Positions 47,198 through 60,252 of a stretch of 64,000 bases of DNA are shown piece by piece. The stretch is from NCBI RefSeq assembly GCF_020379485.1, contig NC_063452.1:58053338-58117337 (forward strand), in the 5' to 3' direction. The notes under the pieces are model-generated. The model was not told where the DNA came from. It ran no database searches and saw only the letters and a program-made list of their open reading frames with translations. A program made the translations under genes and the position numbers. Position 1 is the stretch's first letter, and each line of letters starts with the position of its first letter. The DNA is from Brassica napus. Taxonomy: Eukaryota > Streptophyta > Magnoliopsida > Brassicales > Brassicaceae.

Positions 47198-47364
47198 TTT
47201 ATAGTGACTGGGCTCACCCCGAAGGTTCTCCTCGCCAGAAATCCCCGTAGGGATTTTTTAGCTAACCCAGTTCCACCCCGCTGTCCCTGAGTATCGAACT
47301 GGCGATCTCGGGTAGTCGTGTGTGAGAAACGTTCAGTATTGCCGCTAGGCCACCTGACGTTCTC
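47198..47364 (-). mobile_element. Second tRNA-derived SINE, different family
   Basis: The minus strand shows box A-like TGGCCTAGCGG, box B-like AGTTCGATACTC, then a body with CCCTACGGGGATTT and a short A-rich end. Its sequence differs from the neighbouring SINE, so these are two separate insertions in the same orientation about 20 bp apart. Confidence 0.7.
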
Positions 47365-47678
47365 AGTTTGGATTGAGTTTAATATGGTTTGGACATAATT
47401 TCTTTTTTTAGAAAAAACGATTTTTTAAAAAAACCTACTAAATCGAAGTGAATTATTTCGGATAAAAAGATGCCAGGCCTAGCTACTGAGATAACAATTT
47501 CCATAGACAACCCATTTGGCTTCACCGTTCTTACAACGTTTTTACATTAATCGATTAAATAAAAAGAGTTTACAGTAACATTGGTTAAAAATATATCTCT
47601 TGCCGCTTAAACAAACGATAAAGCTTTGAGCATTGAAGCCTTTCTTCGTTGTGCCCTACGTCCACACGCAAGAGAACG

Positions 47679-49985
47679 CTATGTAGTTGCTCCTTTAGGC
47701 TTCGGAGAAGGAATCTGAGGTCGGTAAGGCGACGCACCATGAGGACTTGACATTGTCCTAAACACAGGTTGGGGCTGCCCCTTTCTTGATCCAAACCCGT
47801 TTCCTCCTTGAGATCCATGGGGACTAGACAGTGTCCTAAACACGGGTTGTGGTTGTCCTTTTCTTGATCCAAACCCCTGAGACCGACCCGACCCGTTTTT
47901 CAAACGCTCGGCTTGCATTGTCTGGAAGTAGTAAGAAGAGCTCGCCATGTCTTTAAGATGAGGAAGCGGTTTGAGCGCTTCGACAACATCACTCATCTTT
48001 GGCCTAACCTTGGGGTCACGGCTAAGACACTGTGCAGCGAGCTGAATCACCTTTTGTGCGCCTTTGATCGAGAAATGACCTTCCAGCCTCGGATCAAGTA
48101 ACTTGTAAAACCTCCTTTTGTCAAGCAGGTGCGGTCTCGCCCATTCCACTAAGTTGTGCTCACCGTTTGGTCGGTTCTTGTCCATGGACCGTCGTCCAGT
48201 CAGCATCTCGAGTAGAACCACACCGAAACTATACACATCGCTCTTTGACGTCAAGTGACCTTAACAAAAGTTCAATAAAGAAACTGATCAACAAACATTA
48301 AATATTTCAAAATATACAAAATGATACTCCTGTGTTCCTAATCCTAAATATAAGATGTTTTATGTTAAGCACACATATTAAAAAATATCATTAAATCTTT
48401 AAATAAAAAAACTACTCAACCAATTACAAAATCGACTATAAAATAAATATGAATGGTTACACAATTTTTTACAAAGTTCAAATTGAGAATATCTTTTATA
48501 TTGGAACATCAAAATTTCTTAAAACATCCTAAATTTCAGAACTGAGGGATTAGCACTAAAGAGGGACACTCACCGGTCATAACATACTCTGGAGCAGCGT
48601 AACCATAAGTACCCATAACACGAGTAGAAACATGTGTTTTGCCTTCGTCAGGAGCATCTTTGGCAAGTCCAAAATCAGATAGTTTTGCATTGTAGTCCTG
48701 AAAAAAAATGTGAATTTATATAAATATGAAAAAGTGTTAATCATGTTAATGGACAGGAGTAAAGAAAGATACATACTGAATCAAGTAAAATGTTTGAGGT
48801 TTTGAAATCTCGGTAGATGACAGGCTTCAAAGCTTCTTCATGGAGGAAGCTGAGACCTTTTGCAGCTCCTACCGCAATCTTCATCCGTATACACCAAGGA
48901 AGTGGCAACGACCCTTGGAACAAGAAAAGGATTTTTAAAACATTGAAAAACTTATAAAAATGAGGTTGTGTGGAGTTTACATACTTCTAAAAAGATGATT
49001 CTCCAAACTTCCTCTAGGCATAAACTCGTAAACAAGCAGTCTTTGATCATCTTCTATGCAGTAACCAACCAGCTTTACTAGATTAGGATGAAGAAGGTTC
49101 CCAAGGAAGTTAATCTCAGCCTGCAAAAGACATTATCTTTAATTGGGAATCATAAATGATGGGAAAGAAACAGAAGAGGTGTTGTTTCTTACAAGCCATT
49201 CTTTGTGACCTTGAAGTCCATCAGGATTCAAGGTTTTGACAGCTACGGTAATGCCAGCACCGGGTTTAACAGGAGCAGTACCGTGTTCTTGGATCCATCC
49301 TTTAAAGACGCAACCAAAGCCACCTTCTCCGAGAAGACACTCTGGTCTGAAGTTTCTGGTAGCTAGCTTAAGGTCGCTGAAAGTGAACTTGGTCAGGTTA
49401 GAATAAACCTTAAGTTCTTCGCTGATCATTGGGGTTGAGGAAGAGCTTCCCGCATTGCTAGTTGTTGTTGTTGTCGTGGAGGAAACTGGTTGATCATTTG
49501 GTTTCTCATCTGCCTGTTTACTTTCCACTATTGTAACAACAAAAATCATGAGTAAATGAATAAGTAAAGATGTAAACTTTCAATGATCTCAAGCAAGCAA
49601 CCCAAGATTAGAAACATATACATACACTTATGGAAACTAAACCCACAACAAAGTTTTTCCCAATTCAAAGGGCAATCAAGGCTATTTTAAAGCAAGGGCA
49701 CTAAAACAATCAGAGAATGTATATACATATACCGGTGGGGCTGGTAGTGGCATAGAGAGAAGAGTAAGAGGAAGAGGAAGAAACACCATCAACATCTGGT
49801 TTTGAAGGTACGCAGCCAAACATAAACCTTAAGTTGAGCCAACACCCACTTCCTTCTCTTTCTTCTTCTTCTTCGCCTTTACTGTTGTTTTCACCATTGT
49901 TTTTCTTCTTCCTTTTGTGATTCTCACTCTCGTTAGATTGCAAGTTTCCTTTAGCTTTAACAGCATCAGTATCATCCAAACCCAT
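47679..49985 (-). CDS. PBL34: Receptor-like cytoplasmic kinase VII, PBL34 type
   Basis: Six exons (49985-49733, 49527-49193, 49120-48985, 48913-48777, 48697-48574, 48259-47679) splice in phase to 521 residues. It begins MGLDD (possible N-myristoylation) and continues with Lys/Glu-rich and Thr/Ser-rich linkers. The kinase domain has the glycine loop GEGGFG (151-156), VAVK with Lys182, YRDFK with catalytic Asp277, and DFG at 295-297. The C-terminal tail repeats [13 protein letters not shown] twice. By position and sequence it corresponds to At5g15080 (PBL34), a membrane-associated kinase acting below the LORE receptor in pattern-triggered immunity. A Stowaway MITE lies in the last intron. A broken paralogue lies at 31912-34956. 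Confidence 0.93.
48327..48550. mobile_element. Stowaway-like MITE in the kinase intron
   Basis: This 224-bp insertion starts CTCCTGTGTTCCTAA and ends, read inward, ATCCCTCAGTTCTGA, with TA duplicated on each side. The paralogous intron in the kinase pseudogene (around 32317) has the same flanks with a single TA, which directly shows the empty site. Confidence 0.9.
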
Positions 49986-50841
49986 CTCACCAACACAGAC
50001 AAAGGAATATTAAAAAAGAAAAAAACACAGATGGCTAATCTGATCAGACCAACATATACTTCTTTGGAGAAAAAAAAAAACCCAAAGGCTAATTAGAGAG
50101 AGAGAGAAAGTAAAGTGAAGTGATTTTCAGATGAAGCAGTGAGATTCACTGGGAATGGATCAAAGCAAAAGCCCAACTCGCAGAAGAAATTTAGTCAAAA
50201 AAGGAGAATTGATGTCTGCGGAGAGAGAGAGAGAGAGAAGATGTGCAGATGAGAAGAGTAGACTGACTGACTCTAGCTCTATAGAGACAGAGACCAAGCA
50301 AACAAAAAGGTGAGATTTTTTCCTTTTCACACATGTGGTTCCAACAGTTTGAAATTACTAATGACATTATTTTAATCACCGGTTTATCGTTCCTTTAATT
50401 CATCATTGTTTAGCTACAAACATTGGTTACAATTACAAACCTTCCTCCTTGATATGTGTTGTGTCTTTTTCTCCTTTTCTTTTTGTCTGGTTGGAACCCA
50501 ATTATCAACACTTTATTATTATATATTACTATTATTCTTCTTTGGGAAAACAAAAGGTACGAATCAAATTCCATTCAAATCTTTCTTTCTTCTTTCTCTC
50601 GAAGTACGTGATGGAATCCAATTTAAAATCAAATCATCTTTTTGTTTTAGTTTAAAGCTTGGGAATTTCATTACGATATTTGTTAAAAAAACAAAACAAA
50701 TAACGATTCTTCTGAATAACGAAAGAATGAACACTTTTAGTTCTAACCCAATTAGAAAGAATGAAAAAATAACCCCACAATTTTTTTGGTCCAACAAGGA
50801 AATTGATTTGAGAATATGAATCAGCAATGGGTCTGGTCTAC
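49986..50841 (-). promoter_or_regulatory. Upstream region of the kinase gene
   Basis: This gap separates the kinase start codon from the VIH1-type stop codon, so it must include the kinase promoter and the VIH1 3' end. GA-rich tracts (GAGAGAGAGAGAGAGA near 50095 and 50222) fit a plant 5' UTR or GAGA-type element. A 137-codon plus-strand frame at 50406-50819 shows no domain and is regarded as chance. Confidence 0.55.
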
Positions 50842-53800
50842 TTACGTTGTTGGCTTTTTTGCATTTGAAGTGGAGTTCTTGTTGAAGGGCCAGAGTTTCA
50901 CAAGCCGCTCCAGCACCGCGGCGCTTTTCGAAAAGTAACCGGAGAAGCCTGCCGGAATTGATGCCGGAGGGAAATCTTCAGCCGGCATTGCAAATGGACG
51001 TATCATCTTCTCCATTGTCTCAAGTGTCAAACACGAACTAACCTCTTGTAGCCTCTCTGGTCCCATTATCGGAAGTGTGTGTTCCCTCAGTAACGATTCT
51101 GCTTCCTCGTCATTCTTCTGTTGTAACATAATATTATATCAAAACCATTTGTTTTTTCAATAAATCAACAAAGTTTCCATGACGAAGAGTTTAGTCTTTG
51201 CATTTATACCTCTAAGGGAGACAAATCTGCGCCTCGGCTAAATGTAAGTTCGATTCTGAATCGTTTCGGATCTTCCAGAGATACCTGCATGTAACATGTT
51301 ATAGCTAGGTATCAGTGTCTGGTTCCAGAAATAAGTAGAACAACTAGAAAGCATGAATGAGAGAGAGAGAAAAGGCCGGTGCAATGTGAACCTCAGTGTT
51401 CTCGAACAGTCTTAGGACAATGTAGCTCATGTAATCAAGCTCTTTGGTCTTACAAAGGCGTTCCAATGCGCTTTGGCACACGAGACCTTCTTCCCCTTGA
51501 AGAGATTCGTCGAGGTTACAATACCTTAGGACGTTCATCAGAGAATGTATATGTGATTCCTGTCAATCGTTACATTGCAGAAAGTCATGTACAAATGTAT
51601 CCACATGTTTCACTGGTTATCGAGCTACACAGTTGCATGATCTTAGCTATCAAGAACTTTCCTTCATGCTTTGCTAGTAGCAGTAAATAAAGAAAGAGAT
51701 TTAAAATGGAAGAAGAAACTCACAGATGTGAAGTAAAGACGTGTCCTCACATGACGTTCAGGAGTCATGACATTTGCATACCTAAAGGAAACACGATGAC
51801 ATTAAGAAAATTAGAGAAGATATTATTAATACGTCATTTTTAAACAAGAAAAGAGACTATTCAGTTACTTTGGATCTAGTCGGTACTTGGTTTCTTTATC
51901 TTCATCGTCATCTTTGTTCTCTCCAGTGTTAGGCCGTCTTAGCTCATCGCTTTTAATGAAAAGTTTTGGCTGACTACATCTATCCTCTTTTCTCGGCGAA
52001 CATAGCGACACCGAGACTTGGTCTTGACTTTTCTTCAGTTCAGCAACACTCATGGCCTCTTCTCGAGTGTTCCTCAGGTCAATCAAGATTTTTCCCAGCA
52101 AGCGACGCGCAATCTAAATATAAAAGACAGAAAAGGAAAAAGAAAATCAACAGATGGTAAGGGACGAGACAAACTGAAAATATCATGGCTTTGTGGGAGT
52201 TGCAATGCCACGTTGAGGAACCCACCTTTGAACCGATTTTAAGCTTTTGCTGTGGATTTATCCCATACTCATTTGGGATTACACCATCTGCAAGTAACTG
52301 CAACCACACCACGTAACTGGCTAATCAACATAGTTCATGATCGAAATGCATAACAAAGATGTATCAATAGTTAAGGCGAAATCTAGGAGATATGGAGGAT
52401 GTTGCATTGAGAAAGACCATCGAAGTTTCAGAAAATGGAAGAGAGACTTCAGTTTTTGTATTCAATTCATACCTGAGCAACTTTGAAGAGTTCGTCTAGT
52501 CCTTTCAGGTTGAGATGAGAATTATGTAACAGGTCGTACCTAACAACACGTTGCACAATATTCAGAATGGAGCAATATAAAAAGTAAGTTAGGATCGATA
52601 TATAAACAAACTGAAATACAAAGCTTACTTGCATGAATCGTAAACATCAGGAATCTGTGTTATGTCGAACCGGCTGCATTTGATTCCAACTATCAGTGCC
52701 ATTAAATAAAAAAAATAAGGATGAAAACTTGACAAGCATTGACACTTACTCTCTTCTTTCGTTGTATAGTTCCTTTTCAAGTTTTCTCCACCGAGCATAC
52801 ATCAAAAGAAATCCCTCACTACCACAAGGTAATCCAGCAGCAATCCGGCCAACGTCAATGTTTGACTTTCCAAGGGCCTTTGCTTGATCATAGGGAGGGA
52901 CTACATCATAGGCGCTAGGCTCAGTGGGATTCTCCTCTTCATCTTTTGCAAGTAGCCTCACTTGTTCAGTCACCTTTTTAGCTAGTTTCACCTAATTATT
53001 TAGAAAGTAAACATACAAGTAACATTGAGTATATCTTTTGTGCTAGAGAATATTAGAAATGGAAGAAAAATGCAGCTAAGAAAAAAGCAAATGATACTGT
53101 TGATGGCATTTAGAATATGATTTGTAACAGTAAAATGCTCTGTAGCATAATGACAATTCAAAAAACAGACAGAAAGCCTTTCAGGTTGCAAAATGCTAAT
53201 AGACTTAAAAGTTGTATAGAAAAAAATGTGAGTACCAATTCAGGTAGGCTCTCATTAGCGTGAGGAGGAAGTCCAACCCCATCGATCATCCAAGGTGATT
53301 CAGAAGAGACGTAATCATGTACCAACTTTGTACCGGCAGTTATGATCTCATTCAACTGAGCCTGCAGGAAAGATAGGAAGGGAATTCAAAGCTATTATAA
53401 TTACACATGATTGTTTAATGAATATTTGAAAATAAAATTCAAACTACTTAACGCAGATTAAATTCAACCATAAGTTTAAAACATGAGCAAGTGCATTTGA
53501 GATCTAATGCTACGCATGTCACTACGTATTATTGATTGATGCTTCAGACGTGTGACAGAACAGGCTTTCATTCGTTTCATATCTTCTGAATTAAGTTTTA
53601 AACAAAGAGAGAGAGAGATAGAGACAAACCTTGGCCTCTTCCATTTCACTGCTTGCAGTATCCAGGCCATCCAACATGGAAGAGTCCTTGCTAACTAGAG
53701 AAACCTAGAGAAAGAAAATAAGAAATTTAATGATTATGACATTGCGAAGCACGATACTACCTCGCAAACGAAAAAGGCAAACCAGGATTGGGGTCAGCGG

Positions 53801-56800
53801 TCCTTCGAGGTCAAGTAGGCCTTTAGCAAAAGCGGCTGCAGACATCTGCAAGCAATGCAACTACATCACTTTGATCTGGGGTATGGAATCCGATGAAGAA
53901 TATACAGAAGACTGAAGGTAATAAATATTTCAATGGGCTATGGTCATTTTCACTAGTGAATTGGTATAAAGTTGTACCTGAACACGTCCCTCGTCAGAAC
54001 TGTAAATTTTAAGGTCGTGACGGTATGTACTATGGAGACGGAGCAAACCAGTACCTTCACCTGCAAGCATACCCCATTTAATTATAAATCAGTCAGAAAT
54101 AAAGCATCTATGTATCGACACAATGAATATACTGTTTCAGAGAACTGTATGAGACATATGGAAAGTGGAATATAAGATCAAGCGCGTCACCTGGATACAT
54201 ATTGTTTCGGAAGTATCTACCAAGTTCTTCTGCCTGTGGAAACAAATCAAGCAAACATTAAACAATACGTCAACCTCCTGTAATGATCTTTAAATATGCT
54301 AACATAAGGTACCCCTCCTTCACCAATACCATTACTGAAGTATGCAATGCATTTAACGTCATCTTCTGATACAAAATAGCAATATTACCTGTTGTCGACC
54401 AGCATGAGTTAGAACGCCCCCATATTTCAGTATCATAAGAGCCTCCACTGGGCGTTCTTCTTCACCGTCACCATCACTTTTTGGTACTTTATCCCATTTC
54501 AGCGGCTTTAGTTGAACCTTTCTGTATATACCAGAGAAATGTCCACCCTGCACGTTTTACATATCTATGACTTGAGAAGGAGTTTGCAAAAAAGGAGAGT
54601 AAATCTGTAGCATAAAGCTAGAGCTCAGAAAAAAACGAAAGTAACTCTTAAATTATCAAGGCACACAACCTCTTCAAGAACAGCTTTCACTTGCCGAAGT
54701 TTGTCAGCATGTTCAAGGTCTTCTGCATCACTATCACTTTCACCTGGTCTAAACATCAAACAGAGATGCATAAAGTTAGTTACTGCTAATATGTAACTAA
54801 GGAAGCAGTTGGAGAATATTTCACAGAAACATCAGGATAAGCTCATTCAATTATTTCAACCCACCCTCAAAATCTATGGATCCACTGGCTATATTCATAA
54901 GAAAAGAATTATGCATCTGTGAATACCACTCAGCCAAGTAAAATGCTGAGTACAGGAAGTGTAATGCAAGTAATAAGAACACTATCAGAGGTCTACCTTG
55001 AACGAGGAATCAACATTCTTGTGGCATCCAACAGATCTTGCAATTGAACTGCAGTTTTAAGCTTTGTCTGCAAGTAAGGACAAAATTGCACATCATAATA
55101 ATATCACTACACGAATGTGAAGATAGAAAACCCTGAGCCTCTCACCTCAGCTCTTGGCTTTCCTCCATTGTACTTAAGCATCAGGTTTAACAGTTTTTCC
55201 TCTGTAACTTTGATTTTCACTTTTTGCTTAGGGGTTCTATCACCGCTGTCAAGGGAATTTAAACACAAATCAGAGCCTGAGTGAACATAGAGGAGTTTAG
55301 AAAAGACAGTTGATCATATTTTAAAACATACTGCCGGACAACAGCAATGACACAACGTAGCTCCTCCGACTGCCCAAATGTTCCAATGACGCCGCTTCCG
55401 TGGCGAGTTAGACCTTCGTTAGATTGGATAGGTTCGTTGATCTTCCATGGCAGGATGGGAGGAATTGTAGAAGAAAGATGAGGAGCCTTTGCATCAAAAA
55501 ACATATTCCGTAGCACACAAGCAGCATCGTCGTAGTACCTTACAGTGAAAAGCCATGGTGACATTTCTGATTAAAATACACTCAATGAAAATAATATATT
55601 AAGCTAGGTCATCGCCAGCATATATCACGATTTGTGATTTCCCTGCTGAAAGAATAGTCAGAAGAAAAAAAAGGTCCAGATTAGTATCTCACTTATAAGA
55701 GTTCTTCACAAAACTCCATCCATTAACGTCACAAACGTACGAACTTCCCTCAGATCGTAAGAGATCAAATCCACAGACCTGCAAACATGAAAATGAACCT
55801 TTAAAGCATCTTTCAATCACATTAATTAATTATTCCTTCTAAGATAACCAATCAATAAATTAGTTAGAGCATCTTTCAATCACATTAATTAATTATTCCT
55901 TCTAACTGATCGATCACACTGGAAGCACGGATTCTGTTATGGAACAGAGTATGAAAGAGAGCATTTTAATCAGTTTATTGGTAGTTTACAATTCAGTTCA
56001 ATGATCTTAAATCTAAGCATTATGGTGGAGAATCATAACTGGAATCACAACATACCGATTGCCTAAAAGCAATGCAAACTTCTCTCGCCATTTGCTTCTC
56101 AGCAGGTGTAAGCAAAACTGGATACCTCACCTGTTCATTAAATAACAGTAACTCATCAAAGTCTGAACATCGGCATTATATACCTTCATGAAACATAAGC
56201 TCCACTAAGGTTTCATATGTGGAACGGTTTGGTAACGACTGGAAAACTTACTTCCTTCCCATCCGGATTTCTCATAACTACACCATCAACAACAGGTGAC
56301 TTTCTTGCTTCAGCGTGTGCGTATTCAGGACCCACAGTGTAGACCTGCATATAGAGTCGAAAACTTGTTAAAGCCCAGACTGAACCATTGCAATGTACTA
56401 AAAATGTTGTTGCCTCAAACATGGACTAGAATATAATAAGCTTATCTAGAAGCATCAGAAACAGAACCTTGACATCAGTTCCCCCAGTAGGCATAAACTC
56501 CTCATATATATAAGAACCTTCTCTCCTTACTCTTCTGACGTCAGGATGAAATTCACTTGAACGATTCCCAACCTAAAAAAAAAAAACTAGGATCAGAAAG
56601 ATAGCCAAGTTCTGCAGAAAGACAAGTAGTTGATGACCAAATTAAGGTTATAACAACAAACATATACAATACAAGGATCAAAGTCAGTCCACGGAGAGCC
56701 AAGTTATGCACAAAAATATGCAGTACCTTACGGAACAATTCTTTCATGCCTCCACCTGCTGAGCTAGGATAGTATATCATGATGCTATGGTCATCACCTT

Positions 56801-58136
56801 TTCAAGTACAAAAGTATGATTAGTAGACAATAAAAGAACTGCAATTCAGAAATAAAAAAAACGTTGGGATCAAGGCTGATAGATAAAAACTATTTAGTTT
56901 AACCTTATAGTACCCGCAAAACAAGCACTCAACCAATAGAGATTGAGATCAAAGATTCGAGAAGAGGAGAGCTCACCATTAACGGGCTTTTCCACAAATG
57001 GCTTCCAGAATACTTCACCATTAACCTCAATAAAGTCTTCTTCCTCGACGAAATAATCAAGGTCTTGGTTGGGTTCTGTTCTATTGACACAAGCATATCT
57101 AGGAACTGGGATACCATACATCTCTAGATGCTACAGGTGCGCACAAATGGAACAAATAAATTTATTAGTTAAGAAGAAAGCATGTAAGTATTCTTTTTTC
57201 ATGAACAAAATAATGCAGTCTGAAAATGAATACCTCATACACTTTCCGGCGGTCATGGAGAAGATATTGAGGATCCAGTTCATTCACTAAAAAGGGCCTG
57301 AATCATACAAGTTTGAAAAGGCCATCTCAATGTACAAAGTAAGCAGTTTACTGAACTATACCAACAAAAGTTTAAAAGGCACTGAACTCACTTTCTTAAA
57401 GAAGAATATGCTTGAACTTTCTCAAGAGGATATCCAGAGGAATGGAAAGCAATCAAACAATCACAAATCGGCCAACTGAAACAGAAAATTCCCAGGTGAA
57501 GTAACTACTAGTGGTCCCAGAATATAGTTGTACTTAAAAATAATCTTTAACACCAGTTTCTCCCAATAAACTAATCAAGAAAATGTGTTACAAAATCACA
57601 TGCATCACGTCAGTTAAAGATGATACAACATAAGCACAAAACCAAAAGAAAAAACGTTACTAATACATTTGGTCCACACATACCTTTCTACTGGATCATC
57701 GAGTATAACCTTGTCCCCAAAATGTATGATCTAGTTAAAAAAAAAAAAAGTGGTAACAAAAGTAACCATGAGATCCGCAAAGACATTAAAAACATTATCT
57801 GTAATCACAAATTAGGGTTAACTCTATAATCAATCATTACCTCAAATTCGCCAAACGCTTGCAGTCTATCCATAATCTGACCCATGGGAGCCGAGAAAAC
57901 CTGCAAAAGTCCAAGCGAACAATCTCTGAAACGAGGAGACGGATTCAAAACAACGCAAAAACTCACCTGAATATCAGATTTGTTTTCAAAAGCGAAATCA
58001 TCATCTCATCTAAAATACGAGAACGATAAGGAAAGAAAACCTCGGGGCTGCACTTCACCTTCTTTTCCATGACGCAGACTCCGATCGTTATCTTCCTATC
58101 AACCACACCTGCTCCTCCTTCTTCCACCATCCCCAT
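50842..58136 (-). CDS. VIH1: Inositol hexakisphosphate/PP-InsP5 kinase, VIH1 type
   Basis: Thirty exons splice in phase to 1062 residues. From the start, their 5' ends are 58136, 57900, 57730, 57475, 57297, 57130, 56797, 56572, 56344, 56130, 55778, 55538, 55245, 55067, 54748, 54547, 54233, 54060, 53845, 53704, 53361, 52991, 52673, 52539, 52297, 52113, 51781, 51559, 51284 and 51117. Residues about 15-360 are an ATP-grasp kinase domain; the rest is a histidine-acid-phosphatase-like domain with [10 protein letters not shown] at 380-389, His381 split by an intron. Such enzymes make and break inositol pyrophosphates (InsP7/InsP8) that tune phosphate and jasmonate signalling. Synteny fits At5g15070. 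The stop overlaps a perfect GTAAGT donor. Confidence 0.94.
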
Positions 58137-58523
58137 TCTCTCACTCCACAACGACGTTTCTCTCTCTTTCTCGAGTTAATCGCGATGAAATGATCGTTGA
58201 AGAAAATGTACAAACATCGACTAAATCGCTTGGGTATCGTACAATCCCTGGTGACTAAGATAGGATCGATCGAGAGAGACCATAAGATGACCAGCGTAAA
58301 CGATGATCGCAAGCAGAGCAATAGTGCGGAAAAGGAACGAGGAAATTGAGGCGTCAGGGACGTTGCATTGCATTGAATTCTTTTAACATTACTCAAGGTG
58401 ATTTGGCTTTTAATTAAATACTATCAGGATAAGTAATCATTTAATTAAGTTTAACAAACCAAATCACATACAGTCAATGATAGAATTAAAAGAGCAAATG
58501 TGGCATAATGAGGCTAATAAGTA
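58137..58523 (-). promoter_or_regulatory. VIH1 5' flank
   Basis: Short region between the VIH1 start codon and the Stowaway MITE, presumably the 5' UTR and core promoter. No clear TATA box was identified. Confidence 0.45.
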
Positions 58524-58768
58524 CTCCTGTTCCTTAATATTACATATTCTAGGAAAAAAAATTGTTTTAAAAAGATCTATTTTTTACATTTTCAAGACAT
58601 GTTTTATTAACTAATTGCAAATTTCAAAAAACTTAATTGCACTTACTGAATTGTTATTGGCTTAAAATTATGAAACAAAGATAAACACAAAAAAAAATAT
58701 GCAAATTTAATGTGTTTTATTATAATGTGTGAAAAATCTAGAATATGTAACATTAAAAACAGAGGAAG
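58524..58768. mobile_element. Stowaway-like MITE, 245 bp
   Basis: The ends CTCCTGTTCCTTAATATTAC and, read inward, CTTCCTCTGTTTTTAATGTTAC are inverted repeats continuing through ATATTCTAG. TA is duplicated at 58522-58523 and 58769-58770. The family is related to the MITE in the kinase intron (48327-48550) but not the same copy. Confidence 0.85.
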
Positions 58769-58985
58769 TATTTAAATTGGCTTCTTAGAGCTAACACCAT
58801 TGGAATCCTTAACAATAGATAATTAATTTTTTTTTTTTTTGGAATAGTTAAGGACTCTGATCACAAATGTTGCTCCAATGATGTTATCTGTTATGGAATC
58901 CTTAGAAAAAAAGATTAATAAATTTGTAAAACATTTAAATTTAAAATTTTTATTTATTGAATGACTAAATGTAAACATACAATAA

Positions 58986-60252
58986 TTAAACATCTCCATC
59001 ATTACCAAACTTGTTCCAAATATTTTGAATCAAATCATATTTCAATTGTTCATGTATATGCGGGTCACGAACTTGACATCGTATGTCAAGCATAGTACGG
59101 AGATTTGAAGGCTTGGGAGTATATGACATATCCACCTGTGAACTTCTACTCGAGTCTCCTTCTTCAAACTCTGATGTATCATACTGAGTGTATCCATTGC
59201 GTTCATTTTCTACTATCATATTGTGCAGTATGATACATGTTCGCATAATCATCCCTATTTGTCTCTTGTCTCACAAAATAGCCGGGTTTTTCACTATTGC
59301 AAACCGAGCTTGCAATACTCCAAAAGCACGCTCCACATCTTTTCGGGTTGATTCTTGAACTTTAGCAAATAACTCTGCTTCAGGACTTTGAGGGTTTGAG
59401 ATAGATTGGATAAATGTTGACCATTTTGGATAAATGCCGTCTGTGAGGTAGTACGACAAATCATACTGGTGTTCGTTGACCACGTATTGTACCCTTGGAG
59501 CTCGACCTTGTAAAACGTCATCAAAAACAGGAGACCGATCGAGGACGTTAATATCGTTTAAGGTACCTGGAGGACCAAAAAAAGTGTGTCATATCCAAAG
59601 ATCTTGTGAAGATACAGCCTCCAAGAAAATTGTTGGCTTTCCTGATCCACGTGTGTACTGTCCTTTCCAAGCGGTTGGGCAATTTTTCTACTCCCAATGC
59701 ATACAGTCGATGCTTCCTATCATCCCAGGAAAGCTGCGTATCTCTCCAATATCGAGTAGTCGTTGAAGATCCTCTGGAGTGGGTCTTCGTAGATACTCAT
59801 CTCCAAATAATTGTATTACGCCTTCTGTGAAATTGGTTAAACACGAAAGTGATGTGCTTTCACCAAGTCGGAGATACGTCAACGGCGTCAGCTGCACAGC
59901 CATAAGCAAGCATACGAAGAGCTGCCGTACACTTTTGTAGTGGAGATAGACCTAACCTTCCGACATCATCTCTCCTTTGTTGAAAGAATGGAACATTTTC
60001 TAAGAGGCGATCGACAATACGCATGAATACTGCCTTGTTCATGCGGAAACGCTGTCTGAATAAATGAGCCGAAAATATCGGATCTTCACTGAAGTAGTCA
60101 TTCCATAGACGGGTATAGCCCTCTTCGCGGTTTCGTTCGACATATGCACGTTTGCTTTGTTTCTTTGTTCGGTTCTCCACGATGTTGTTGTATGTATCTT
60201 CAAAACATTCATCGAAAGCCGCTTCGAATCTTTGATCGAATGCATCTCCCAT
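58986..60252 (-). pseudogene. PIF/Harbinger transposase (HARBI1/DDE_4), broken
   Basis: The frame starts MGDAFDQRFEAAFDECFED and continues through FRMNKAVFMRIVDRL, LAYGCAADAVD, YLRLGEST, FPGMIGSIDCMHW, GSGKPTIFLEAVSSQDLWI, FFGPPGTLNDINVLDRSP, YYLTDGIYPKW, KDVERAFGVLQARFAIVKNPA and ILHNMIVENER, all typical of plant HARBI1-like nucleases. A frameshift sits at about 59880 (two bases apparently missing). Three stops (about 59690, 59590 and 59270) each fall where the family has Trp. Catalytic D, D, E regions are otherwise recognisable. The element copy is dead. Confidence 0.9.

Noticed and set aside
50406..50819. 137-codon plus-strand frame
   Set aside because: It lies in the kinase upstream region, has low-complexity Phe/Ser-rich composition and no domain or splice support.
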